Shown here piece by piece: positions 38,090-49,439 of a stretch of 64,000 nucleotides of DNA. A model generated the notes under the pieces. The model was not told the origin of the DNA. It saw only the letters and a program-made list of their open reading frames with translations, and did not search any database. Numbering within the stretch: the first letter of the stretch is position 1; every line of letters starts with the position of its first letter. Made by a program: the position numbers and the translations under genes. Source of the stretch: Sapria himalayana (Eukaryota; Streptophyta; Magnoliopsida; Malpighiales; Rafflesiaceae); contig JAREIK010002280.1 of assembly GCA_029783825.1 (NCBI GenBank), forward strand, positions 124,001-188,000. Direction: 5' to 3'.

Positions 38090-38475
38090 AAAAACAAAGT
38101 GATGGTGTCATACTTGAGATGATAATGTGTAATGTGATAATCAATTTTAATGTGCGTGATTCATTCATTAATGACTAATTTATGAATATTTTAAATAACA
38201 CTCTTGTAATCACAATATATAAAAATGGAGTGAGAAAGCACTACTCTCATATATGCAACTAACTAACATAATCACACATAATTTCTATGGTAGTAAATAT
38301 CGTAGCATAATTCTTTGCTTTAATTGAAGATAGAAAAATAGATAATTATTTCTTAAGGAGAAAGCAAAAAATCAACTACATGAACAATATGAACAATATC
38401 AAGATGAGTAATAGTAAGATATGTTAAGCTCCCAACAATAGTATGACATAATAAAGGATAAGACAAAGGCACATC
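38090..38475 (-). pseudogene. Ty1-copia reverse transcriptase/RNase H fragment
   Basis: On the minus strand, with stops, the order is: IVGSLTYLTITHLDIVHIVH near 38350-38440 (family LVGSLIYLTxTRPDIxYAV), then, near 38130-38225, IYCDYKSVI, then NIHKLVINE, then ITHIKIDYHITHYHLKYD (family IYCDNQSAI..NPVFHERTKHIEIDYHFxR). This is the end of the copia pol region. A (TG)n tract lies at 37924-37952. The fragment stops at the small CACTA hairpin (38476). Confidence 0.75.
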
Positions 38476-38540
38476 CACTACAAGAAATATCACATTTAAC
38501 TAGGGACAATTCCCTAGCTAATCGATATTTTCTTGTAGTG
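38476..38540. mobile_element. 65-bp CACTA-type mini-element (palindromic)
   Basis: It starts CACTACAAGAAATATC and ends GATATTTTCTTGTAGTG, so the ends are inverted repeats of about 16 bp with one indel. The middle (ACTAGGGACAATTCCCTAGCTAA) copies the subterminal zone of CACTA-2. It is a minimal two-ended derivative of the same family. The flanks ATC and TGA do not match, so the 3-bp duplication is absent or changed. Confidence 0.75.
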
Positions 38541-39889
38541 TGAGATTTTTCATGTTTGAGATATGTATCATATAATAAATTTAATAGTATAAGACAACAT
38601 AAAAAATAATCTCACACATTAAAACATATACAAAATATATTAAAATATATAATAAAATATAAATGTTAATAGACTATTTAAGTTTATAGGCTTAAAAAGA
38701 AGAAATTTCAACTAGATATCAAATATCATTGAAATCATACATATCTAATTATATAATTATGTGTTAATTATCATTATAAAATATCTGACTATGTTAAGAA
38801 AAAAAATTAATAAAATAATAATCAATGACTCATACTAGACATGAGATTTTGCACTCTAAAATTTATAATATTCTTATATAATATGATGAATATGAATTCA
38901 TATACAAATACTTATACATTATACTTGGGTATATATGCAATATAAATAATATATTTAACAAATATAAAAAATATTCAGTTTTGAAGACAATTAAAATAAA
39001 AAAATATTTTAAATATTAAACTTTTATTTTATTTCTTTACTACTTAATTGCTTATATAAATCATAGGATTAAGATCAAAAGAATAATACTATTATCAAAT
39101 TTATATCAATTTTCATAAATTGACTATAAGAACTTTAAAATAAAATTTAAGAATAATTATATAATTTATTTAAATATTATAAAAATAAATATGATATTTT
39201 TAGTGATTATCTGAGTATGGAGATCAATATCATATTTGAAGATTAATTTTTTCATTCAGTTAGCTAAAGACAAATGATAAAAAAAGTCATCTAAATAGGA
39301 ATAAGTTATCAAGATATTTGAATATTAGTTACTATTTCATCTTATCTAATAATAACAAAAAAAAATTAATAAATTGAATAGGTAAAAATTATACAAATAC
39401 ACTTTTTTCCTGTTATCTTAGATGATATTTGAATATGATATACTAACTCCTCAGATATCTAGTATAACATCATAGTTTTTTATTATGAATATAATTTTAG
39501 ATAGAAAGACCGGGTCATAATCAAATATTATTGAATCTTTATCATGCTTAAATAATTAGGAGAAAGCATGAATGAGTCTTTAAGATAAAATCTAAAAACA
39601 TATATAAAAATAATGAAACCAAAACTTATAGATGTGATAATTTAAACCAAACCAAGTGATATTATAACACTAACTCTACCCTATCATATATTTTATTTTA
39701 TAATCTTTTTATTGTATTTTTTATAAGCATTTATATTTACATTTTTAGACTAATATATATTTTTAATATACTTTTTTACATTGATAATCATATATGGTGT
39801 GGTTTAAATTTTATAAATTATAAATTGTTTATAATATTATTTTTATTTTTTTTTCTCAAATAAATATATATAGATATAGGAAGTAGCCA

Positions 39890-40830
39890 AGAGGTGAGAG
39901 AATAGATCCCAGTCAAAACAAGCCCAAGCTAGCATGAGTTAGCCACATGTTAATTTTTAACCTAAGCCAAAACCAATCTAACGAGTCCCATTCTGCCCCA
40001 GGACAATGAGCCATGCCAGACACCTTTGTTTGTTGTCGGGCCAACATGACATGTCCCATGCTAAAAAGCATGATGTGCTCGACACCACATTGTGGTCTAG
40101 TTGAACCTCAAAAAAATAGATCATGTTGGCCTGGTATGACCTATTTTCCAGCCTCTATTTTAGCTTATTACATTATTATTTTTTTGTTATGTTATGTTAT
40201 GTTGATGAAAACTCACAACATATAGATTGCGTTAGTAGCATTTATCTATTATATAAGAGTAATGTTTATATGTATTTTTCATATTAAGTATCATGAATAT
40301 TCTTCTTCTCTTTGATTTCTACATATTCAATAGTAGATCTCTATAATATAAAAAAAATAATTCTTTTTTATTTTATAAAAATGTACCAATAAAAAACACT
40401 AAGATTATATAAATCAATAATAAAGATAAAATGCAAAATATTATTATAAGCTATTACTCTACAAAGTCTTTAAATCAACGAGTTTTGTAATTTAATCTAT
40501 AATGATCTAATAATTAAAGTCATCTAGGATAAAATAATCAAGTCAAGTCATACCTACTCAAAACTATAGGCAAACAAAGCCAACTAAATCCATGTCCCTA
40601 AAATGGGGCCCTGCATGGTAGTTATTGATTAGGTTTGTCACCAAGAAAAAAAATAAATGGTTATGATAAGCGCGATAAAATTTTATTAAAAATAATTTTG
40701 CCTTACTACAATGGAGCAAGATCGGGTCAGGCCAAGCAACAGAGACTTAAAATATATGTATATGAACCATCTCAATGGCCTGGCATGATCTAGGTTGGTC
40801 CAAGTTTGAGTATAATTTTTTTGGATATTA
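39890..40830. other. GC-richer patches, possibly decayed hAT termini
   Basis: Patches such as CGGGCCAACATGACATGTCC (about 40037) and GGCCTGGTATGACC (about 40130), and TCGGGTCAGGCC near 40730, look like the GGCACGACACG subterminal words of the hAT family after CpG decay. No terminal repeat or duplication was found, so the borders are guesses. Confidence 0.35.
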
Positions 40831-42540
40831 GGTCAGACAATTGTTTATATATTAACGCAATTAGACTATATGAATATATATATATATAACATGAATAGTT
40901 TAATTAAGTTTTTTCATTCATATTATTTTATACACAACTTTTATTAATTTTTTTTTCATTCATATTAAAGCATAGTAAGCTTAATTGATTTCTTGTATCT
41001 TTTTGTATTAAAATATAATAATTCAAAAAAATATCAAATCAAAATTATAGTATCTCAACAACATTATGCTATTTGTGGTAGTAATTATTACAAATGATCA
41101 ACTTAATATTAAGAGTGAACTTATCTTATGGTCGTCTTTTTCTAAAATAATATAAATATTTGAAGTCAAGTCAATATATTTTTGAGAAATTTCTCGAATG
41201 ATTGACCAAATAATGATGTTAATACTTATCAGCAGATAAGTTTTCACTATAAATCCTATATGATTACTCAGTAGTAATTAGTTGTTATTACCAATTCAGA
41301 TTGACTTCGATTAGCCTTTAATCGACTAATCAATAAAAACTTAACTATTTATTATCATAGTTATCAGTCATTGATAATCAAGAAATGTTAATTGTCACAT
41401 GCAGACAATTTATGATCTCATTTAACAAGTGTTTGAGCATTTACTTCTTCGTCCCTTTATAAGAAGACTTAAGTTGTAGCAACTTTCATATATCACTTTA
41501 CTAGTTTTTAATTATTAGATTTAAGATTAATAGATGAAGATAATAATCCACCAATTGGAAAATATGCATGAGCATCATGAAAAAACATTAAATAGTCAAT
41601 TTGACATTGTTTAATCATGAAAAGAAAAAAAACAAACTAGTAAAATTTGAGGTTCATATCCCGTGTTGTAATGAACATTCTTAAACATACTTGTTATCAA
41701 TCATATTACCTGGCCTACTTAAAAACTATTATAGACTATATTCACTAATTTCATAATGATTTTATAAAAAAGACTCACCTTTTTTCTATGATTCAATAGA
41801 CTTTCTCATGATCTAAATTTTTTAATGAATATCTATCTACTTTCACTACTAAGAGGATAATTGAAGACTCGTGACCCAACAATCATGTTAGAGATATTTA
41901 ATTTTTCTTTTCTTTTCTTTTTAAGTCTAGATCCTTCTATATAACTATAGTCAACAACATTATTGTCGTCATAATAAAAGTATGATAACATTGATGTTTG
42001 TTCCTTCATACCCTTTCACATTTCTTATATTTTAAATTTTTTTTAGTCTTTTATTTGTGAATTATTTGGCTAAATAATGAAAATATAATTTAATTTTTAG
42101 AATGACTTGTAATCCATTCTTAGGAAGCCCACAAGGCATATCTTAAAGCAAAATATTGAAAAATATTGAAAAATATTGAAAAATATTGAAAAAATTAGAA
42201 ATATAGTGAAAAGAATATATTTCTCAATTATAAGATAGTATCAAAAATGTGATATATTTTTTGAGATTTTTCTTTCAAAAAATAAAAAAAAACAATGAGT
42301 ATGCAATCACCAAACAAAGGTTAGAAAGTATTTACTCCTTAAGCCTGCCAAACATTAGAAAGTATCTTTGTTTATTCGCAAAATTAACTAATAATGACTT
42401 AAAGATAATTATCACTGCTATTTTATTCATGTAAGGTGACTACATAAACCACAATGCATGAATTGATGGAGTTGCAAAAAAATTTTGCAAAAGATCGTTG
42501 AGGAATTAAAGCCTGGTAACTATCACTGAGAAAAATGAAA
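40831..42540. other. Interior of CACTA-2, nothing recognised
   Basis: AT-rich, with a short (GAAAAATATT)n tandem repeat at about 42154-42192. No coding similarity was found. Confidence 0.45.
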
Positions 42541-42551
42541 GCAAAGATTAC

Positions 42552-42772
42552 CAAATTTCATGTGAGAATAGGATGAACCAGAAAACATCTAGCAATACGG
42601 AACAAAACAAGAGAATGACAAATGTACGACCAAGGCTTTGATTGCTACTCTCAATGGTGACCAAAGCGAACAATGAGATACTCAAATTTATAAACAACAC
42701 ACCATTATACAGCACTCCAAGTGATCCGAATAATGCACATCCAATTTGCACCATGGCGTGCGTCGGCATCAA
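42552..42772 (-). pseudogene. Exon of a conserved plant multi-pass membrane protein
   Basis: On the minus strand an open segment reads MVQIGCALFGSLGVLYNGVL, FINLSISLFALVTIESSNQS, LGRTFVILLFCSVLLDVFWF and ILFSHEIW, and ends at TG|GTAATC, a good donor site. It has two hydrophobic helices with a conserved IESS-QSLGRT loop. I recall a small, uncharacterised plant transmembrane protein family with the pattern LYNGVLFINLxISLFALVxIESSxQxLGRTYxxLLFCxxLLDxxWFILF. The upstream and downstream exons of that gene are absent. It sits next to the right subterminal zone of CACTA-2, so it is another captured exon. Confidence 0.6.
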
Positions 42773-43499
42773 TTTCCTACCAAATCAACGCTATTGAAAA
42801 AATTAAAAAGACAAAAAAAACCTGAATATATATGAGAAGGATGGCCGACTTTAAGTGAAAATCCATGATTTTATTAGCAACGGAAAATCTGTCGTTAAAT
42901 CCGTCACTAAATCAATGATTTTATTAGCAAAGGATATTATGTCGCGAAATCCATCGCTAAATCAAGGGTTTTATTAGCAAGGGATATTCCGTCGCTAAAT
43001 TCGTCGCTAAAATCCCCGCTTTTCTTAAGTGGAAGTTACGAAAATTTTCCATCGCTAATCCGTTGCTAATTCCGTCGCTAAAATTTCCGCTTTTTTTTCG
43101 AGCAGAATTTATGAAAATTTTTCGTCTCTAATCCATCGCTATATCCCTTGTTTTTCTTTAGCAGAATTTTCAAATAATTTTCCCTTGCTAATCCGTCGAT
43201 AATCCATTGCTATTTTTTTTTTCATAAAAAAATCATCAATCCATTGCTATTCCCTAACTAATCATTTGCAATTTAGCTAGGGATTGATCCCTAGCTAAAA
43301 TTCCCTAGCTAATTGGGATTTTTCTTAGAGTATAGGATATTTCTATTGTCTGCAACATAAATAAATTATATTTGTGTAGTTTTTGTATGCTGTATAAAAT
43401 ATACAATTACATACATAAACTATATGATATACAACCAAATAAGTACATATACATATTATTTATCAGATAATATTCACATAATATCCACTATCACTATTA

Positions 43500-44035
43500 A
43501 AATTCACCGAATTACCGACCAATTATTTGGTCGGTAATTCTGTGTTTATTGGTCGGAAAACTAAATAGTGACCATTTACCGACCAAATAATTTAGTTGCA
43601 ATTTTACCCATCGATAAATTTTTTGCCGACAAAAAAATATGTCGGTCAGTAGATTACCGGCCATTTACAAACCATATACTGACAAATAATTACCGACTAT
43701 ATTCCAACAATTTTGCGACTAAAAGAATACGATTGGTAAATGGTTTCCAAATGGTCGGTAATTAATGACCATTTGGAGACCATTTACTAAACAAACAATT
43801 ACCGAATATATTCCAACCAATTTCTGACCAAAAGTAATAGGTCGGTAAATGATCACAAAATAATCGATAATAACTAACAAAATTACGACCAAAAAACCAA
43901 CCAAAATCTTTTAAAATCATTGATCAGTAATTGGTCTCCAAAAGTATTAGCGACTATTTGGTGACTATTTACCAATCATTTATATTAAAATATTGTGGTC
44001 GGTTTTTGGTTGGAAATTTGTCGATAAATTATTTT
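43500..44035. repeat. Left subterminal repeats of CACTA-3
   Basis: Many TTGGTCGGTAA-type words in both orientations (ACCGACCAA, GGTCGGTAA, with decay). In En/Spm such subterminal repeats are the binding sites of TNPA; the same role is inferred here. A (TA)n tract follows at 44083-44115. Confidence 0.8.
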
Positions 44036-44077
44036 TTAAATATTTTTTTTCCGTTTTGATTTAAATTCTAGCTTTTG

Positions 44078-44117
<40 letters not shown>

Positions 44118-44256
44118 CAAAACAAAAGAAAAGTACAATTTAAACCAGCAAACATCTATATATATTGTATATTTATAGTAAATACATCAAGATATAATAA
44201 AAAAATGAATTCTAAATTCAAAGTTTAAGGCATGAAAAAAAATGTGTGTAATACAC

Positions 44257-46084
44257 TCAATCATCCAACCTAGTTTCATAATCGTTATGCTGAGATGTAT
44301 CTGGTCTGCATGGTGAGATGTCGGGTACTAGGATAGAGCTGTCTGCTACTACTAGCCCTGATGCGGTTGTTGCAAGTGCTACTGTAGGTGATGGTGTAGA
44401 TGTTGTAGCTAGAATTATGCTGAACAATCTGAGGTAGATCATCAGGGTTGAACTGTAGTCCACCTTCCTAAAACTTCTTTGTAAGTCATTCAAAATGCAG
44501 ATGCAACTCATCCCTATCATCCTCATAGTTGATCATGTGTCGCTCGGTATCGGCCAACTGATACTGTATCGTATTTTGCATCGCATCCTGAAATTCATCT
44601 ATCGTCAAGAACAAATTCGAGACTAGTGCTAAAAATGCTGCTTCGTAATATGGTCATCTATGCGAGTAGAATGATGATGTCGACGAACCGATGCCATAGA
44701 TGGACACTTCTCCTTGCCATCAAAAGCCGCATACCAAATTTGATTCGCATCAAATGGTGGAGCTGATGAATGAGAACTATATGTTGCATCATCACATGAA
44801 CCTGAAGTAGATTGGGAATACGCTTGAGTCACAGTAGCTAGCATTTCCTCTTATCTTGCCTAATAAACATGTACGATAAGTATTTAAAATTATATTCAAA
44901 AAACAAGAGAAAAGTTATTTTTTTTAAATGAAACTTACATTTGCTACATGAGATCTCTGATCAACAAAAGTCTGATCATCATGAGCCTTCGTGTGCATGA
45001 ATATGAATAAGTGAGGAGCACTAGACTTCTTACCCTCCTCGTGTGTCTTTAATTACACACAATACATACATTAATTCTTTTGAAAAAAATTCCATATGAC
45101 AAATAAAAATTAGGAATAATTGAACACAATTCACAAAGTAATAAACATAAAATGTATAAATTAGAAATAATACCAATGCTCGTGCTCACACATAGAGCGA
45201 GATCCACAATTGTTTCTAGACATGTCACAACCCTTCCCAGCCCGCTCTGAGTGATGATTGCCACTCTATTTATCACACCACTTCCTATAATCAGGATTTC
45301 CTATTATCTCCGTCACTCCATGAAAACATCATCCGGGACACTCAAATCTTGTTCTTTCTTCTTCAACCATTTATCTTTGATCTCGTACGGGGTGTCTTTA
45401 TACCGACTGGCAGCATGCTTATAGAACACACTTTTGACCACCTCCTTTGGATGTGTCCACCTGTAAACATTTTGCATTTATAATTAAAATATTTTTAATC
45501 AGTGAACAAAGGAATAAATAAAAGATATATAAAATGGTAGGTAGTAATATGTACCTTAAATTCTCTCCAAATAAATAATTAGTATTTATGTGTCAGTGAC
45601 TTCCAATTATGTCCATGAGGTTTAAAGGACTTCCTGAAAATTGTCCTTGGAACCCTAGAAATGGAACCAGAGGGCTCTAACTTCGGCCCGTAACCCAAAA
45701 TTTAATAGCAAGTAAGAAATAAATTAAGAAATTGATAAATCATTAGTTAAGTTTTATATCTTATGGATTATAAATTATCAGATCAAACTGAGCCATAGGA
45801 ATAGTCTCGTCTATAGGGTGCTTTGAGGAAGACTCTCCAACATCTCCATCCTCTCCCTCTTCTCCCTCCCACCTATCTAGTTCATTCATCAAAATCTCAG
45901 GACCATTATGTGGATCAGTCTGTTGATGCTGCCGCTACGGTATATTTACAACCTGCTTTGTCTGTTGTGGCATCTCATCCACCCTTGACTCTCTACTAGG
46001 ATCGAGCATACCTGAGGCCTTGCTGCCTATACCAGAATTGGTATGACCTTGCAACGTGCTGCCTCTACCTTGTCCACATGCCAT
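44257..46084 (-). pseudogene. TNPA-like Transposase_24 gene of CACTA-3, broken
   Basis: I place the start at 46084 (MACGQGRGSTLQGHTNSGIG). Then come an acidic stretch (WEGEEGEDGDVGESSSKHPI), WTHPKEVVKSVFYKHAASRY near 45420, GNPDYRKWCDK and, in the frame of family KWC..NR.NR, GNHHSERAGKGCDMSRNN near 45230. It continues with APHLFIFMHTKAHDDQTFVD near 44990 (family LFxxTHTKKDGxFVD) and PPFDANQIWYAAFDG near 44730. The order is that of plant Transposase_24. Stops and frame changes make it inactive. At least two introns are probable (AT-rich gaps near 44850-44940 and 45050-45180). Confidence 0.75.
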
Positions 46085-46154
46085 ATCTGTTAAAAATAAT
46101 AAATAGCACATTATTGATTAGTAAGCTTCAAAACAATCAAAAACTTCATCATAC

Positions 46155-46915
46155 TTACATGGACTATTATAATTTAGATAATGAAAATAGTTAGCTGCTA
46201 CTCATTGAATGTCCTCATACACCCGGACCCAATCTTTCTTATTGGAGATCAAACCAGTAATCTCATTTATCTTTTTTCGAGCTGAAGCAATTCCATTAAA
46301 GAAGTAGGTGTTGGAATAACCTTCTTTGAGCTAAAAAATTTTGATCTTTGCCTCTAGTATGTAGCTTCTTGGTCCAATCTATGAGTCAGCTGGGCTTTCA
46401 GCTCTTTGAAATGACTAATAGATGCCTCGTCAGTTTTAAACCAGACAAATTCTCTCTCTTTTTTGCAATTATCAATATTCTTTTCCGAGTCTGAGAGCTA
46501 ATTTTTATTTCCAAATGAACAAATAAGCGGCACATGAGTTCAATTTGCTCAAGGTTGCACCTGACGATTCAAACCAATCCTATGAAACTATTTGATGTAA
46601 TTTTGGTTCAAACAACCAACTGTTCTCAAACTGGAAAGATTGAAATATTCTTTTTTTGGAAATCGACCCATCTCTATGTAAGAGGATTGGCGAGTGATCA
46701 CATACAGGGGCAATCAAAATAGGAAGCTTTACCTACAGTTATTAGATTCAACCAAGTATCTGAAGCCAAACAATGGTCTAACTTTACCTCTACCCATGTT
46801 GGTGTCCCTTTACCTCTTTCCCATGTGAAAGGGTAACCTTCAAGAAATACGTTTGTTAAGCCACAATTCAACACAGCAACTCGGAACCCTTGGAATAGCC
46901 AAACAGGATGTTCGA
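46155..46915 (-). pseudogene. LINE (L1-type) endonuclease/linker fragment
   Basis: On the minus strand: GFRVAVLNCGLTNVFLEGYP, FTWERGKGTPTWVEVKLDHC, LASDTW, the standard end of the LINE apurinic-type endonuclease (family GL.DL.F.G.PFTWxRGRG...VEERLDRxLA...W). Further on, with stops, come HFKELKAQLTHRLDQEATY near 46390 and KKINEITGLISNKK near 46255 (family L...QEE.YWRQRSK...ARKKINxIxxL), then an AANYFHYL-like end at 46165. The reverse transcriptase itself is missing. It lies upstream of the Transposase_24 start inside CACTA-3. Confidence 0.75.
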
Positions 46916-47678
46916 AATTGTTCTTAGTTTCGGAAGAAGAAGATAGAGATATGTATATAGCAAACTTAAAGGAGAAGAACAATGAAAAACTTACCTGGAT
47001 TTAGAAGAAGAGATAAAATAATCTTGGTTTATCCCTTGCAATCGCGTATCGCTATTACCTCTACTTCGAAAAATGAAAGAGGGGAAGTTTGCTAAGTCTT
47101 AATGACTTAGCAAATTTTTTTTAAATCAAAAAATTAAACCTAGGAATTACCGACCAAAATTTTGGTCAGTAAATGGTAGTTAATTAATAAGTTATAAAAA
47201 TTTTGGAAAGACACTTTACCGATCATTTTTCATGGTAATATATTTTTAGTCAATAAATGATCAGTAATTTGTTGGAATTTTTTTTTTCGCTAATTCCCTC
47301 CTCATTTACAGACTAATTTCCGACTAAAAATATTTGGTTGGTAAATATGGTCGGTCTTTGGTCAGAAATTTGGGCGGAAATATTTTTTTTTTCGAGACCC
47401 ATTTTTGGTCTCTAAATGGTCGTGAATTGGTCAGTAATTATCAACCTATATATTAGGTTAATAAATTGGTCGGTAATTACGATGATATAAATATTTTAGA
47501 AAACAACTTTATCGACCATTTTCATTGCAATATATTTTTACTCGTTAAATGGTCGATAAATTGTCGGTAATTTTTATTCGCTAATTCCCTCTTAAATTTA
47601 CAAACCAATTTCCGACCAAAAATAGTTGGTCGGTAAATATAGTTGGACTTTAGTCAAAAATTTGGATGGAAATATTTA

Positions 47679-48635
47679 GGTGACGTTTTGTTTGGAAAAG
47701 ATATTCTATTTTCTGTTTTTCATTTGCTGGAAGTCATTTTCTAGTTTTCAAACTATTTTTCGAAAAACAGAGAATGTATTTTGTATATATGTTGGAAAAT
47801 GTTTTGCTGAAAATGAAAACAGAAAAATGCATTTGGTATGTATAATATAAAATATATTTTTTATATGTTAAATTAAATTTTAAAAAATAATACATAACTG
47901 AACAAGATCATTCACAAAAGAGTTTAAACATGATTTTGAACAAAATCATTCACAAAAGAGTTTATGCATGATTTTAAACAAAATGATTGACAAAAGATGT
48001 CATGCATAATTTTGAACAAAATAAAAATCAAAAGAGTTTATGTATAATTATGATCAAAATCATTCCACATTTGTTCTGCTATGCCATCACGAATTTGTCC
48101 CATTTGTGTTGTTTGGTTTGCATCTACTGCAATTGGGTCCTACTTTGCACCATCCACTTCATCATTGCGCATCAGCATTTGTTCTGTACTGTACTCCATG
48201 AATAATGTATCTAATACGTGATGACGTCAAATAAAGTTGTGTAAAGTGCAACAAGCTGTAGGAATTAGACGTTGCCTCCGCAATGGATAGCTAGGCATGT
48301 GCTTCATAATTGGAAATCTTGCTTTTAGTACCCCAATACTTCGCTCAATAACATTACGCAAGCAACTGGAGACAAGCAGAAGCAAGAAGAGAGCCGAGCA
48401 GACCCACAGCCACAGACCCGAGAAAGGAATTGCACACTAAATCAGATGGAGAATGAGGGCTGGAGCGTTCTCTGGCAAAGGGAGAGAACGACTTTTTATC
48501 GTTCTCTCATTTTCTTAAAAACAAGCCCGTGTTTTCTCAAAAATAAAAAATGAAAACAAGCACCCAAACGGCTTTTCTAGGAAAATGCAGAAAACATAAA
48601 AATGAAAACGGAAAAATATCAAACCAAACAGCACC
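47679..48635 (-). mobile_element. PIF/Harbinger element, deletion derivative
   Basis: The left end is GGTGACGTTTTGTTTGG (47679). The right end, read inwards from 48635, is GGTGCTGTTTGGTTTG. TTA stands on both sides (47676-47678 and 48636-48638), the 3-bp duplication of PIF/Harbinger. The element is 957 bp and keeps only the last part of a transposase. It was inserted in the subterminal repeats of CACTA-3, which is thus older. Confidence 0.85.
48165..48363 (-). pseudogene. C-terminal fragment of a Harbinger transposase (DDE_4 type)
   Basis: On the minus strand: LRNVIERSIGVLKARFPIMK, HMPSYPLRRQRLIPTACCTL, HNFI and a stop, then further coding-like sequence. This is the very conserved end of plant HARBI1/DDE_4 proteins (LRNVIERxFGVLKxRFPIL...YPLxxQxxIxxACCxLHNFI) and includes the region of the catalytic glutamate (IERS). 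The rest of the protein is absent. Confidence 0.85.
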
Positions 48636-49439
48636 TTATTTTTTTCAAAACTTCTTTTTGGTCTCTAAATGATCGTGATTTGGTCGGTAATTTGGAAGAC
48701 CACTTTACATACCATTATTAAATGGTAATATATTTTTGGTCGCTTAAATTATCGGTATTTTTTATTCAATAATTCCCTCCATATTTATAGACCATCTTCA
48801 GACCAAAATTATTTGGTCGATATTGGGTCAGAATTTTGGTCGAAAATATTTTTTTTAAATCCCTTTTTTGGTTTAATAAATGGTCATGTTTTGGTCAGTT
48901 ATTATCAACCTTTTTTTTGGTCGGTAAATTGGTTGGTAAATACTATGATATAAAGTTTTTGGAAAACCTTTTTTTTATGACCTTTTTTCATGGTAATATA
49001 TTTTTGGTCATTTAATGGTCGATAATTTATAGGTAATTTTTATTCACTAATTCCCTCCTAATTTACCGACCACTTTTCGACCAAAAATATTTGGTCGGTA
49101 AATATGGTCGGTATTCGGTCGGAAATTTGGTCAGAAATATTATTTTTTCCGAAAGACCTTTTTGGTCTCTAAATGGTCATGATTTGGTCAGTAATTACCG
49201 TCCAAATTCTTTGGTCAGTAGATTGGTCGGTATTTTTGTTATTTTTAGTAGTGTATAGAATAAAATGTCAGATAACAAATAAAAATATCCATAAATTTGA
49301 AAAAAATAATTTATAATGTAATTAAAAAAAGATTAATACAAAAACCATAATTTTAGATCAAAAACATACATTTCAAAAAATTAATAATGCATCACAAACA
49401 ACTATGAGTCATTCTCCTGGTAAGTATTGTCCTATAGAG

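Larger units (their letters stand above)
28653..43332. mobile_element. CACTA-2 transposon with captured gene fragments
   Basis: The left end is CCCTACAAGAAAAATC (28653, family CACTACAAGAAA with one change). The right end, read inwards from 43332, is TACTCTAAGAAAAATC. TAG flanks both sides (28650-28652 and 43333-43335), the 3-bp duplication expected of CACTA. Both ends carry subterminal repeats of the TTAGCAACGGA / TTTAGCTAGGGACAA type (28653-29090 and about 42870-43325). No TNPD or TNPA gene could be recognised in its 14.7 kb. Instead it contains short exon-like fragments resembling host genes, all on the minus strand, plus a copia fragment. Confidence 0.8.
47120..49250. repeat. Right subterminal repeats of CACTA-3, interrupted by a Harbinger element
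   Basis: TTGGTCGGTAA-type words in both orientations at 47150-47675 and again at 48655-49235. The gap between is exactly the PIF/Harbinger insertion. Several long, almost identical blocks (ATTCCCTCCTAATTTACCGA and similar near 47280, 47585, 48770 and 49045) show that this zone also grew by tandem duplication. Confidence 0.8.
43492..49253 (-). mobile_element. CACTA-3 transposon, 5.8 kb
   Basis: The left end is CACTATTAAAATTCACCGAA (43492). The right end, read inwards from 49253, is CACTACTAAAAATAACAAAA. Both lead into arrays of TTGGTCGGTAA / TTACCGACCAA words. TAT flanks both sides (43489-43491 and 49254-49256), the 3-bp duplication of CACTA. It carries one decayed Transposase_24 (TNPA-like) gene on the minus strand. 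No Transposase_21 (TNPD) is seen, so it is non-autonomous. A LINE fragment and a PIF/Harbinger element lie inside. Confidence 0.85.

Noticed and set aside
38473..38543. Target duplication of the mini-CACTA
   Set aside because: The flanks are ATC and TGA, which do not match, so I report the element on its termini only.
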